Counted from the first letter of the stretch, positions 1 to 6,600 are shown. The stretch: 7,191 nucleotides of DNA from Proteobacteria bacterium UBA964 (GCA_002292945.1 DBCG01000051.1:1-7191), one strand, 5' to 3'. A program made the numbers and translations. Notes: a model not told the origin generated them from the sequence alone.

Positions 1-744
1 GATCCCCCACCGGTCCCCCCCCGTTCCACCCCCTCCCCCCACCCGGCGCAGGCCTTTGTTCCCGCGCTGCTGCTCGCCCTCGGTCTCTTGGCAGCAGGCT
101 ATGCGGTGAGCCACGGCCTCGAACGATTCCGCATGGCCGACCGCGCCATCACCGTGAAGGGGCTCGCCGAGCGCAGCGTGGAGTCCGACTACGCCACCTG
201 GACGCTGGCGTTCCGCCGCGCCGGCAACAGCTTCGGGGATGTACAGAAGACGCTGACGAGCGATCGCGAGCGCGTCGTCGCCTTCCTCAAAGGCGCAGGC
301 TTCAAGGACGAGGAGATCCAAGTCCGCCCGCTCGAGATCCAGGATCTGCTCTCGCGCGAATACGCGCAGCAGAACCAACCGTTCCGCTACAACGGCGTCG
401 GCCGTGTGCTGGTGAAATCTGCGCGCGTGGCGGCGGTCGCGGAGGCGGCGTTCGCCATCGACCCCTTGGTCGCCGCCGGCGTCTCCATCGAACCGGGCAA
501 CGGCCCTTGGTACGAACTGCGCGGCTTCAATGAAGCCAAAGCCGCGCTGCTCACCGAGGCGACCCGCAACGCGCGCGAACAGGGCACGAAGTTCGCGGCC
601 GAGGCAGGCGCAAAGCTCGGCCGTCTGCGCAGCGCCAACCAAGGCGTCATCACGCTCTCGGGCGAGGATCAGGGTGGCGATGACCGCAGTTCACGGACCA
701 AGCGCCTACGCGTGGTCAGCACCTTCGAGTACGAACTGCGTTAG
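1..744 (+). CDS. SIMPL-domain (DUF541/YggE-like) membrane-anchored periplasmic protein, 5' partial
   Basis: The reading frame is open from base 1 with 247 residues before the TAG at 742-744. There is no ATG or GTG upstream of the TTG at 88, and a hydrophobic helix (FVPALLLALGLLAAGY, window residues 19-34) begins before that TTG. A start at 88 would cut the anchor in half, so the true start lies left of the window. After the helix comes the family hallmark ITVKGLAERSVESDYATW, then an alternating helix/strand SIMPL domain ending in STFEYELR. SIMPL proteins (E. coli YggE, Brucella BP26) are envelope proteins of poorly defined function, sometimes linked to oxidative stress. Here the domain should face the periplasm behind one N-terminal membrane helix. 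The visible segment before the helix is proline-rich and encoded by long C runs. The stop overlaps the stop of the convergent DUF885 gene. Family assignment is firm; cellular role is unknown. Confidence 0.88.
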   Translation, partial: DPPPVPPRSTPSPHPAQAFVPALLLALGLLAAGYAVSHGLERFRMADRAITVKGLAERSVESDYATWTLAFRRAGNSFGDVQKTLTSDRERVVAFLKGAGFKDEEIQVRPLEIQDLLSREYAQQNQPFRYNGVGRVLVKSARVAAVAEAAFAIDPLVAAGVSIEPGNGPWYELRGFNEAKAALLTEATRNAREQGTKFAAEAGAKLGRLRSANQGVITLSGEDQGGDDRSSRTKRLRVVSTFEYELR

Positions 745-2555
745 CGCGTCGCCGCGATCCAGCCGTCCACCTGCTGCTCGAGCAGATCGAGCGGCAAAGC
801 CCCTGAACGCAGCACCACATCGTGGAAGTCCCGGATGTCGAAGCGCGGACCGAGTGCCGCCTTCGCCTTCTCGCGCAGCGCCACGATCTTGAGCATGCCC
901 ACCGTATAGGCCGTGGCCTGCCCCGGCATGACGATGTAGCGCTCGGTGGCCTTGGTGGCCGCGTCACGCGTCATCGGCAGCTTCTCGAGGTGATATGCGA
1001 TCACCTGCTCGCGCGTCCAACGCTTGGCGTGCAGGCCGGTGTCGACGACGAGACGCACCGCGCGCGTCATCTCCATGGTGAGACGCCCGAAGTCCTCGTA
1101 CGGATCGGCGTAGAGGCCGAGCTCCTTCGGCAAGCGCTCGGTGTAGAGACCCCAACCCTCCGAGTACGCCGTGAAACCACCGAAGCGGCGGAAGCGCGGC
1201 AGCTCGTCGAGTTCGCCCGCGATCGCCAACTGCATGTGATGGCCCGGGATGCCCTCGTGGTAGGCGAGCGCAGGCAGTTCGTACTTCGGCATGTCCGCCA
1301 TGCGGTAGAGGTTGGCGTAGTAGACACCAGGCCGCTTGCCGTCCGCGGACGGCGATGAGTAGAACGCCTTGCCCGCGGACTTCTCGCGGAACGGTTCCAC
1401 GGCCTTCACGACCATCGGCGCCTTCGGCAGCGTGCGGAAGAGCTGCGGCAAGCGCGTACGCATGTCGTCGATCAGGCGGGTCGCCTCCGCGAGGTAGGCC
1501 GTCCTGCCGTCCGGCGTATCGGGATAGTAGAACCGCGGGTCCGTACGAACAGTCTCGAAGAATTCCGGCAGGCTGCCCTTGAAGGCGACCTGCGTCATGA
1601 TGGCGCGCATCTCGCCCTCGATGCGAGCGACCTCGGCGAGCCCCACCGCATGGATCTGCTCGGCGGTCATCGAGGTGGTGGTGTAGCCCGCGAGCAAGTG
1701 GTCGTAATAGCGGGCACCCTGCGGCAACCGCCAGATGCCGTCGTCGATGCCCGCGCGGCGCTCGGCGCCTTCCGCATAAGCGATGATGCGCTGATAGGCC
1801 GATCCGACGGACCCTCGCAGCGCCCGCTCGGCTGCGGACAGCAACCGCGCGCGCGTCGCGTCGTCCGCCGACCCCAGCGCGCCCACCTTGGCCTTGATGT
1901 CCGCCCACAGCGGGCTGTCCGATCCGACGCCGAACGGCGCACCGGTGATGACATTGCGGGCGTCGGAGGCGACATAGGGGAACACGAACTTCGGCGGCAG
2001 GATGCCGCGGCGCTCGGACTCGTTCGCCCAGGCGATCGCCTCGTCGACCCGTTTCGCGACGCCCTCGAGGCGCGCGATATAGGCCTCGGCGTCCGCCACG
2101 CTCTCCACCCGATGGGTGTTGATGAGGAACGCCGGGATGCGCGACTGCAGGCCGTTCATCTGGTCGAAGAGGTAGCCGTGGTACTGCCACTCGGCCCCTG
2201 CGATCGTCCGCTTGGCGTTGGCGACGAAGATGTCGTGGGAGAGCCGCCCTTGCAGCGCCAGCGCGCTGCGATCGACGTCGCGCTCGAGCTCGGCGAGCTG
2301 GCGATCGGTGCGCGCGAGGCTCGCGGTCCGTTCGGCTTCGGTGATCGGCGTCCATTCGTCGTACCGCAGCCGCTGACCGAGCTGTGCGGCGAACTCCGGG
2401 CTCGCGGCGACACGCTCGTCGAACGCACGCTCGAAGAAGACCGAGGCCCGGGCATCAGCGGTCCCGGTGACAGGTGCAGCCGTGGACCCGGCGGCGAACG
2501 CCGCAGACGACAAGGCGACACAGGCCGCCGACAGCAAAGCGCGTGAAATATTCAT
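741..2555 (-). CDS. DUF885 family secreted metallopeptidase-like protein
   Basis: This 604-residue protein has a typical DUF885 length. Residues 1-22 look like a Sec signal peptide (MNISRALLSAACVALSSAAFA, probable cleavage near AFA-A), so it should be periplasmic or secreted. C12 is not in a good lipobox because serine, not leucine, sits at -3. The family's putative metal site is visible: HEGIPGHH at 433-440, a zincin-like variant that is not canonical HExxH (H433, E434 and H439 or H440 are candidate ligands). It is followed by YSEGWGLYTE, where E466 is a likely further ligand. The C-terminus has the family-typical SGALPLDLLEQQV. An in-frame TAG lies four codons upstream (2567-2565), so ATG 2555 is effectively the only good start; no strong ribosome binding site is seen. 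It is transcribed away from the arsenic operon. Peptidase activity and substrate are inferred from family motifs only. Confidence 0.9.
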   Translation of the reverse strand: MNISRALLSAACVALSSAAFAAGSTAAPVTGTADARASVFFERAFDERVAASPEFAAQLGQRLRYDEWTPITEAERTASLARTDRQLAELERDVDRSALALQGRLSHDIFVANAKRTIAGAEWQYHGYLFDQMNGLQSRIPAFLINTHRVESVADAEAYIARLEGVAKRVDEAIAWANESERRGILPPKFVFPYVASDARNVITGAPFGVGSDSPLWADIKAKVGALGSADDATRARLLSAAERALRGSVGSAYQRIIAYAEGAERRAGIDDGIWRLPQGARYYDHLLAGYTTTSMTAEQIHAVGLAEVARIEGEMRAIMTQVAFKGSLPEFFETVRTDPRFYYPDTPDGRTAYLAEATRLIDDMRTRLPQLFRTLPKAPMVVKAVEPFREKSAGKAFYSSPSADGKRPGVYYANLYRMADMPKYELPALAYHEGIPGHHMQLAIAGELDELPRFRRFGGFTAYSEGWGLYTERLPKELGLYADPYEDFGRLTMEMTRAVRLVVDTGLHAKRWTREQVIAYHLEKLPMTRDAATKATERYIVMPGQATAYTVGMLKIVALREKAKAALGPRFDIRDFHDVVLRSGALPLDLLEQQVDGWIAATR

Positions 2556-2574
2556 GGGACCATACTACCGTAGC

Positions 2575-2590
2575 GTCCGGCATCCCGGAC
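2575..2590. promoter_or_regulatory. Perfect inverted repeat in the divergent DUF885/arsC spacer
   Basis: GTCCGG-catc-CCGGAC is a perfect 6-bp inverted repeat with a 4-base centre. It sits in the 67-bp spacer between the DUF885 start (2555) and the arsC start (2623). A second short palindrome, CTAC-c-GTAG, lies just beside it at 2565-2573. A weak -10-like CATACT at 2561-2566 would place an arsC transcript start just ahead of the repeat, but I see no convincing -35. The repeat could be a repressor operator or a small 5' leader hairpin. It does not look like a classical ArsR site, which is usually AT-richer, so its role is open. Confidence 0.4.
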
Positions 2591-2622
2591 CTCCGTCACC
2601 GGGACACCTTCAGAGGGACACC

Positions 2623-3123
2623 ATGGACCGCCCAGACCCCACCTCAGTGCTGTTCCTGTGCACCCACAACTCCGCCCGGAGCATCCTGGGCGAGGCCTAT
2701 CTCAACCATGTCGGTGGGGGCCGTTTCGTCGCGCATTCCGCCGGCAGCACCCCGCGCAGCAGCGGCCAGCCGAATCCGCTCGCACTGCGCACGCTGCAGG
2801 AGGCCGGGATCGACACCCAAGGGCTGCGCAGCAAAAGCTGGAGCGAGTTCCGCAGCGACGACGCGCCGTGGATCGACCTCGTGGTCACGGTCTGCGGCGC
2901 CGCCGATCAGGCCTGCCCCGTGTTCCCGGGGGCGCCCGCCATGGTGCACTGGGGCTATGACGACCCCAGCGCAGGCGATGCGCCGGATGCGGTGAAACTG
3001 CAGGCCTTCCAGGACACGCTCGATCGGATGCGTCGCCGGATCGACGCCTTCGTCACGCTACCGGACGAAGCGTTGACGCCACATCGGATCGCCGACAGCG
3101 CGCGACGGCTGTCGGACGTGTAA
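2623..3123 (+). CDS. arsC: Arsenate reductase, low-molecular-weight phosphatase type
   Basis: This 166-residue enzyme reduces arsenate to arsenite in the cytoplasm. The N-terminal phosphate-binding loop CTHNSARS gives the CX5R motif with nucleophile C13 and R19. Two further cysteines, C91 and C98 in VCGAADQAC, have the same spacing as the redox pair C82/C89 of Staphylococcus aureus pI258 ArsC. The general-acid loop appears as HWGYDDP (D114 before P115). All three catalytic cysteines are therefore present, which favours a disulfide-cascade, probably thioredoxin-linked, reductase over a plain tyrosine phosphatase. The frame stays open upstream to a GTG at 2467, but ATG 2623 is chosen because it has AGAGGG five bases upstream, gives the family N-terminus, and avoids overlap with the DUF885 gene. 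acr3 follows after 22 bp in the same direction. The partner reductant cannot be read from sequence alone. Confidence 0.93.
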   Translation: MDRPDPTSVLFLCTHNSARSILGEAYLNHVGGGRFVAHSAGSTPRSSGQPNPLALRTLQEAGIDTQGLRSKSWSEFRSDDAPWIDLVVTVCGAADQACPVFPGAPAMVHWGYDDPSAGDAPDAVKLQAFQDTLDRMRRRIDAFVTLPDEALTPHRIADSARRLSDV

Positions 3124-3145
3124 GGCAGCGACACAGGAGCGACCC

Positions 3146-4177
3146 ATGGGATTTTTCGAACGCTATCTGACGATCTGGGTACTCGCCTGCATCGCGCTAG
3201 GCATCCTGCTGGGGGGCCTCGCACCGCAGGTCTTCGTATCGCTCGCGGCGATGGAATACGCGCGGATCAACCTGCCGGTGGGCGTGCTGATCTGGGTGAT
3301 GATCATCCCGATGCTGGTACGGATCGATCTGCGCGCCATCCGCGACGTGACCCGTCACGCCCGCGGCATCGGCATCACCCTGTTCGTCAACTGGTTGGTG
3401 AAACCGTTCTCGATGGCGCTGCTCGCCGTGCTCTTCCTGCAGCACCTGTTCGCCGACCTGCTGCCCGCTGAGCAGATCGGCGAGTACATCGCCGGACTGA
3501 TCATCCTCGCGGCGGCACCCTGCACGGCGATGGTGTTCGTCTGGAGCCGATTGACCCGCGGCGATCCGGTGTTCACCTTGTCGCAGGTCGCACTCAACGA
3601 CGCGATCATGGTGGTCGCATTCGCGCCCATCGTGGCGCTGCTGCTCGGCATCTCGAGCATCACAGTGCCCTGGGAGACGCTCTTGGCCTCCGTCGCGCTC
3701 TATATCGGCGCACCGCTCTGGATCGCGCAGTGGATCCGGCGCCGGCTGCTGCGCGCGGGACCTGCCACGATGGCCCGCTTCGAGGGCGCGGCAGGTACCG
3801 CGTCCATCGTCGCGTTGTTGGCGACGCTCGTGCTGCTCTTCGGGTTGCAGGGACAGGCGGTTCTGCGACAACCGCTCGTCATCGCCCTTCTGGCGGTACC
3901 GATCCTGGTGCAGGTGTTCTTCACCTCGTCGCTCGCCTACGGACTCAACCGCTTGGCGCGCGAACCACATCAGGTCGCCGGACCGTCCGCGCTGATCGGT
4001 GCCTCGAATTTCTTCGAGCTCGCCGTCGCGGTGGCGATCGGCTTGTTCGGCATCCAGTCCGGCGCCGCGCTCGCGACCGTGGTGGGCGTGCTCGTCGAAG
4101 TTCCGTTCATGCTGGTGGTGGTACACGCCGTGAACCGCTCGAAGGACTGGTACGAGCGGGGACTGGCGCAGACCTAA
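3146..4177 (+). CDS. acr3: ACR3-family arsenite efflux permease
   Basis: This 343-residue integral membrane protein, the usual ACR3 length, exports arsenite across the inner membrane using the proton-motive force. About ten hydrophobic helices can be traced (roughly 8-28, 42-58, 75-98, 114-134, 146-169, 177-197, 217-234, 243-263, 282-302, 306-328). The two family-critical residues are in their usual contexts: C126 in AAAPCTAMVFVWS, matching the essential cysteine of Alkaliphilus Acr3, and E318 in GVLVEVPFML. NWLVKPFSMA and GASNFFELAVA are also family signatures. AGGAG at 3135-3139, six bases before the ATG, is a good ribosome binding site. It lies 22 bp after arsC and is surely co-transcribed with it, so reduction and export are paired. 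It is the ACR3 type and not the unrelated ArsB type. The gene ends 16 bp before the convergent small ORF of the motor operon. Confidence 0.95.
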   Translation: MGFFERYLTIWVLACIALGILLGGLAPQVFVSLAAMEYARINLPVGVLIWVMIIPMLVRIDLRAIRDVTRHARGIGITLFVNWLVKPFSMALLAVLFLQHLFADLLPAEQIGEYIAGLIILAAAPCTAMVFVWSRLTRGDPVFTLSQVALNDAIMVVAFAPIVALLLGISSITVPWETLLASVALYIGAPLWIAQWIRRRLLRAGPATMARFEGAAGTASIVALLATLVLLFGLQGQAVLRQPLVIALLAVPILVQVFFTSSLAYGLNRLAREPHQVAGPSALIGASNFFELAVAVAIGLFGIQSGAALATVVGVLVEVPFMLVVVHAVNRSKDWYERGLAQT

Positions 4178-4183
4178 GCGCAG

Positions 4184-4213
4184 CCTTCCGGAATCAGCTG
4201 AGGAATCCGGAGG
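4184..4213. terminator. Candidate bidirectional hairpin between acr3 and the motor operon
   Basis: CC-t-TCCGGA at 4184-4192 can pair with TCCGGAGG at 4206-4213, giving an 8-bp GC-rich stem with one bulged T and a 13-base loop. The loop contains the 8-bp palindrome TCAGCTGA (4194-4201). It falls where two convergent operons end: acr3 stops at 4177 and the minus-strand ORF stops at 4194. No T-run follows on either strand, so it is not a textbook intrinsic terminator. It also overlaps the last codons of the minus-strand gene. A transcript-end stabiliser is equally possible. Confidence 0.3.
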
Positions 4214-4574
4214 TCGGTGGTCTGGAGGGACCCGCGCCATGCGCCGAGCGCATGCTGAGCACGAACGGCTGGATGAACCTGCGGTCGAACTCGACGAAAT
4301 TCTCGATGCCTGAGGTCAGCACCGACCAAGCCAAGAGCCCCCGCTGGAACCGCACCAGATACTCGGTCCGGTTCCCGTGGTCGGGCAGCGTGAAGACCGA
4401 CAAGCGGTCCGTCTCGATGTTGCCTACCGCTGCGACATCCGCCGAAGGACGGTAGTCGATCACCAGCGTGGCTTGCGTCGCAAGCAGCGCAGCGTCACCG
4501 GCAAGCAGCTTGCGCAGACGGTCGGGGATGAGCGCGGGGCCGATCTTGCCGTCGGCGTACGTCAAGATCTGCAT
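4194..4574 (-). CDS. Hypothetical protein translationally coupled to pomB
   Basis: This 126-residue protein is not one I recognise. Its ATG begins one base after the pomB TGA (TGA-g-ATG), and a GAGG-like stretch lies inside the end of pomB, so translational coupling is likely. Codon use is strongly G/C-ending like its neighbours, supporting a real gene. There is no signal peptide or membrane helix, so it should be cytoplasmic. The first two thirds read like a small alpha/beta domain (MQILTYADGKIGPALIPDRL, then strands near TLVIDYRP and DRLSVFTLP, then RTEYLVRFQRGLLAW). A conserved-looking EFDRRFIQPFVLSMR segment follows, with a polar Gly/Pro/Ser tail. As the third gene of a stator operon it may modulate the motor or only share its promoter. 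Function is unknown. Confidence 0.7.
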   Translation of the reverse strand: MQILTYADGKIGPALIPDRLRKLLAGDAALLATQATLVIDYRPSADVAAVGNIETDRLSVFTLPDHGNRTEYLVRFQRGLLAWSVLTSGIENFVEFDRRFIQPFVLSMRSAHGAGPSRPPTSGFLS

Positions 4575-4575
4575 C

Positions 4576-5724
4576 TCAAGGTGCCTCGGACAACCGCACT
4601 TCGATCTCTATCCGGCGATTGCGGCTCCGGCCTTCGGCCGTGCCGTTGTCTGCGACGGGTCGGGTATCCGCGAACCCTTGGGCCTCGATCTTTTCAGCTT
4701 CGAAGCCACGGTTCACGACGAGCTCACGGACCACCGACACGGCACGCGCCGCCGAAAGATCCCAGTTGTCGCGGTACCTCATCGTGCTGATCGGCACGCT
4801 GTCCGTATGTCCGCCGATCACGATCCGCGCATCCGCGGACTTCGCCACCGTACCGATGTTCTCGATGATCCGCGTGATGAACGGCGTCAGCGTAGCGTCG
4901 CCCGTCGGGAACGCGCCACCGGCGCCCACTTTCACCACGACTGCGCCTTGCTTGCGCTCGACCTCGACGAGCCGATCGCGGATCTCGCCGGCGAATGCGG
5001 ACTCGAGGATCAGTGCAGCGGCCTCGACGCGGTCGACATCGGCACCCCCTGCTGAGGCCGTTTCTGGAACCGATCGACCTTGGCCACCGACGGCATCGAC
5101 CAATATCTTGGTCGCTCCGGTCACCGCGACTTCAGTACGCAATCGTGGCGTCAATTCGGTCAAAATCTTGACCCCCGACGCGACTGCTTGCGCCGCTGCG
5201 ATTTTCCGGACGTCCGGTGCATTGTTGTCAGGATTGAACGCCACGGTGACACGCGTTGCCGACGCCCTCACATCGACGACGCCCGCCGCGACCTCGGCGG
5301 CGAGCGCTTGTCGGATCATGTTGGCGTCTTGTTCCACGACATCTGGACCACTCCCGCCTTCCAAGTTGTCCACCAAGGTGACCGTCGGTGCCGGCGAAAA
5401 GTTCAAATCGAGCACCGCCTCCCCCGTCGTCGCTCCCCCTTCCGGATCTGCTTTTTGCACACCGAAGGCGTCGCTCATGCTTCCGCTGACCTGCTTGAAC
5501 TTCGGCACGCTCATCTCGGTGAAGGAGAGCATGAGCACGAAGAACGAGAGCAGCAGCGTCGCCATGTCCGCGAACGTAGTCGTCCAAGGCGGCGCCCCGG
5601 GCGGGCATTCGGGCGATCTCTTCGTACGAGGACGCCGGGAGGCCGATGCCCCCTCGACACGAACGGGGGATGTCGTCTCGGGCGCGTCAGCCTCACCGGG
5701 GACCTGCTCGGTGACGGTGCTCAT
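4576..5724 (-). CDS. pomB: Flagellar motor stator protein, PomB/MotB family, with an expanded periplasmic region
   Basis: This 382-residue protein is the peptidoglycan-anchored subunit of the flagellar stator, partner of PomA. After a long N-terminal tail with a basic patch (RRPRTKR, 30-36) comes the PomB signature PPGAPPWTTTFADMATLLLS. D53 is the ion-binding aspartate at the start of the single membrane helix (about 51-69). SFTEMSVPKFKQVSGSM next resembles the PomB plug/linker. The C-terminus is an OmpA/MotB peptidoglycan-binding domain with GGHTDSVPI (304-311), NWDLSAARA (320-328), GFADTRPVADN (350-360) and GRSRNRRIEI (365-374). The usual length is about 300-320 residues; the excess lies between about 93 and 235, where a degenerate copy of the domain's first half seems to sit. 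ATG 5724 is 8 bases after the pomA stop. The frame is open further upstream, but that would overlap pomA. The driving ion (Na+ or H+) is not settled. Confidence 0.93.
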   Translation of the reverse strand: MSTVTEQVPGEADAPETTSPVRVEGASASRRPRTKRSPECPPGAPPWTTTFADMATLLLSFFVLMLSFTEMSVPKFKQVSGSMSDAFGVQKADPEGGATTGEAVLDLNFSPAPTVTLVDNLEGGSGPDVVEQDANMIRQALAAEVAAGVVDVRASATRVTVAFNPDNNAPDVRKIAAAQAVASGVKILTELTPRLRTEVAVTGATKILVDAVGGQGRSVPETASAGGADVDRVEAAALILESAFAGEIRDRLVEVERKQGAVVVKVGAGGAFPTGDATLTPFITRIIENIGTVAKSADARIVIGGHTDSVPISTMRYRDNWDLSAARAVSVVRELVVNRGFEAEKIEAQGFADTRPVADNGTAEGRSRNRRIEIEVRLSEAP

Positions 5725-5732
5725 CGCGCGAC

Positions 5733-6500
5733 TCAAACCTTGGTGAGCTTGGTCTGTGCGGCAGGAGGCAGCAAGGCGACGATGGTGTCGCCGATCATCC
5801 GCGGATTGTCGCCGCGTGCGATCCCCTGTAACCCAGTGAGCACCGCTTCGCGGTAGATCATCTCTTCCGCATGGTAGATCTTCAGTTTGTTGGTGATGGG
5901 GCCGGCGACGACGTTGGCGATCAGGGCGCCGTACAGCGTCGTGAGCAGAGCGAGCGCCATCGCCGGTCCGATCGACTTTGGATCGGACATGTTCCCGAGC
6001 ATCTGGACGAGCCCGACCAGCGTGCCGATCATCCCCATCGCGGGCGCGACGTCGACCCATCCTTGCCAAGCCGCGATGACGGCACCGTGTCGCCGGTCCA
6101 TCGCATCCATTTCGTTTCGCAGACGCGTGGTGAGCGTACCCTCGTCGTGTCCATCCGCCAACATCGTCAGGCCGGATTTCAGGAAGCGTTCCTCGGTCTC
6201 GGCCGCTTTGGCCTCGAGGGCGAGCATCCCATCACGGCGAGCGAGCGTGCCGTATTCCGGCAGCACCGCGATGAGGGTGTCGAGTTTCTGGGATTTCGGG
6301 GCGAACGCCTTGGCCGCGCCCGTGAGGTGGCCCACGAAATCCGTCAAGGTATGGCGCGACAGGATCACGGAGATCGTTCCACCGACGACGATCGCGATCG
6401 ACGGGCCGTCGATGAAGGCCGCGAGGGATCCACCCATCAGGATCGCCCACAGCACAACCCCGAGGGCGCCGACCAAGCCGAGGATCGTTGCGATATCCAT
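5733..6500 (-). CDS. pomA: Flagellar motor stator protein, PomA/MotA family
   Basis: This 255-residue inner-membrane protein forms the ion channel and torque-generating part of the stator, with length and layout close to Vibrio PomA. Four membrane helices are seen near 3-23, 31-48, 148-169 and 179-203, with a large cytoplasmic loop between helices 2 and 3. Rotor-facing charges occur in ARRDGMLALEAK: R88, R89 and E96, at the same numbers as PomA R88, K89 and E96. DVAPAMGMIGTLVGLVQML (150-168) and IGPAMALALLTTLYGA (177-192) are family hallmarks. T160 and T188 align with PomA T158 and T186, residues tied to sodium use, but also found in some proton-type stators, so the ion is not proven. ATG 6500 has GGAG 11 bases upstream, and an in-frame TAG lies two codons before the ATG. 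It is the first gene of the operon pomA-pomB-small ORF; no other flagellar gene lies in the window. Confidence 0.94.
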   Translation of the reverse strand: MDIATILGLVGALGVVLWAILMGGSLAAFIDGPSIAIVVGGTISVILSRHTLTDFVGHLTGAAKAFAPKSQKLDTLIAVLPEYGTLARRDGMLALEAKAAETEERFLKSGLTMLADGHDEGTLTTRLRNEMDAMDRRHGAVIAAWQGWVDVAPAMGMIGTLVGLVQMLGNMSDPKSIGPAMALALLTTLYGALIANVVAGPITNKLKIYHAEEMIYREAVLTGLQGIARGDNPRMIGDTIVALLPPAAQTKLTKV

Positions 6501-6540
6501 CGCTAGTTCATCTCCATGGCGGGCGATGCGCCGACAAATC

Positions 6541-6600
6541 GTCTGTAAGTCGACAGATTAATGTCTTTTGTTATACTCCGGAATGGTTCTTTATTGTCCG
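6541..6600. promoter_or_regulatory. AT-richer divergent promoter region between pomA and the DUF1566 gene
   Basis: This is the only clearly AT-rich stretch of the window. On the plus strand TCGACA (6550-6555, five of six to TTGACA) and TATACT (6572-6577, five of six to TATAAT) are separated by 16 bases, a credible sigma-70 promoter for the gene at 6668. On the minus strand TATAAC (6575-6570) is a good -10 for pomA, but the best -35 (CGGACA, 6600-6595) is weak and 19 bases away. The two -10 elements overlap, so the promoters would compete. I found no good sigma-28 (flagellar) or sigma-54 consensus here. This is pattern matching by eye only. Confidence 0.5.
6542..6557. repeat. Inverted repeat overlapping the plus-strand -35
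   Basis: TCTGT (6542-6546) and ACAGA (6553-6557) are perfect inverted arms around AAGTCG. Flanking AATC on the left and TT on the right could extend it imperfectly. The right arm covers part of the putative -35 TCGACA (6550-6555) of the rightward promoter, which is a natural place for a repressor operator. On the minus strand it would lie in the pomA leader. No regulator is encoded in the window to pair with it. Confidence 0.35.

Noticed and set aside
88..744. TTG at 88 as the start of the SIMPL gene
   Set aside because: The membrane helix begins upstream of it (from base 55) and the frame is open to base 1, so the TTG would cut the anchor in half.
964..2355. 463-codon minus-strand ORF in another frame inside the DUF885 gene
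   Set aside because: Arg/Ala/Gly-rich shadow of a gene with clear motifs; no domain or start signal.
1650..2546. 298-codon plus-strand ORF opposite the DUF885 gene
   Set aside because: Antisense shadow with no family features; the DUF885 frame has a signal peptide and metal-site motifs.
2467..2622. N-terminal extension of arsC from the GTG at 2467
   Set aside because: It would run antisense through the DUF885 signal peptide and spacer, adds no ArsC-like sequence, and ATG 2623 has a good ribosome binding site.
3197..4240. Long 347-codon minus-strand ORF opposite acr3
   Set aside because: Its product is rich in His, Arg, Gln, Asp and Glu with no recognisable domain; it mirrors the hydrophobic codons of acr3 and is an antisense shadow.
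4619..5746. 375-codon plus-strand ORF opposite pomB
   Set aside because: Ser/Thr/Ala-rich antisense shadow; pomB explains the region fully.
5725..6069. Upstream extension of the pomB frame
   Set aside because: It overlaps pomA by over 300 bases and translates to Arg-rich, low-information sequence typical of an off-frame GC-rich shadow.
6570..6600. Flagellar sigma-28 promoter for pomA (TAAAG plus a GATAA-like -10)
   Set aside because: A TAAAG-like element exists on the minus strand, but the spacing to the -10-like element is about 7 bases rather than about 11 and the GCCGATAA core is poor.
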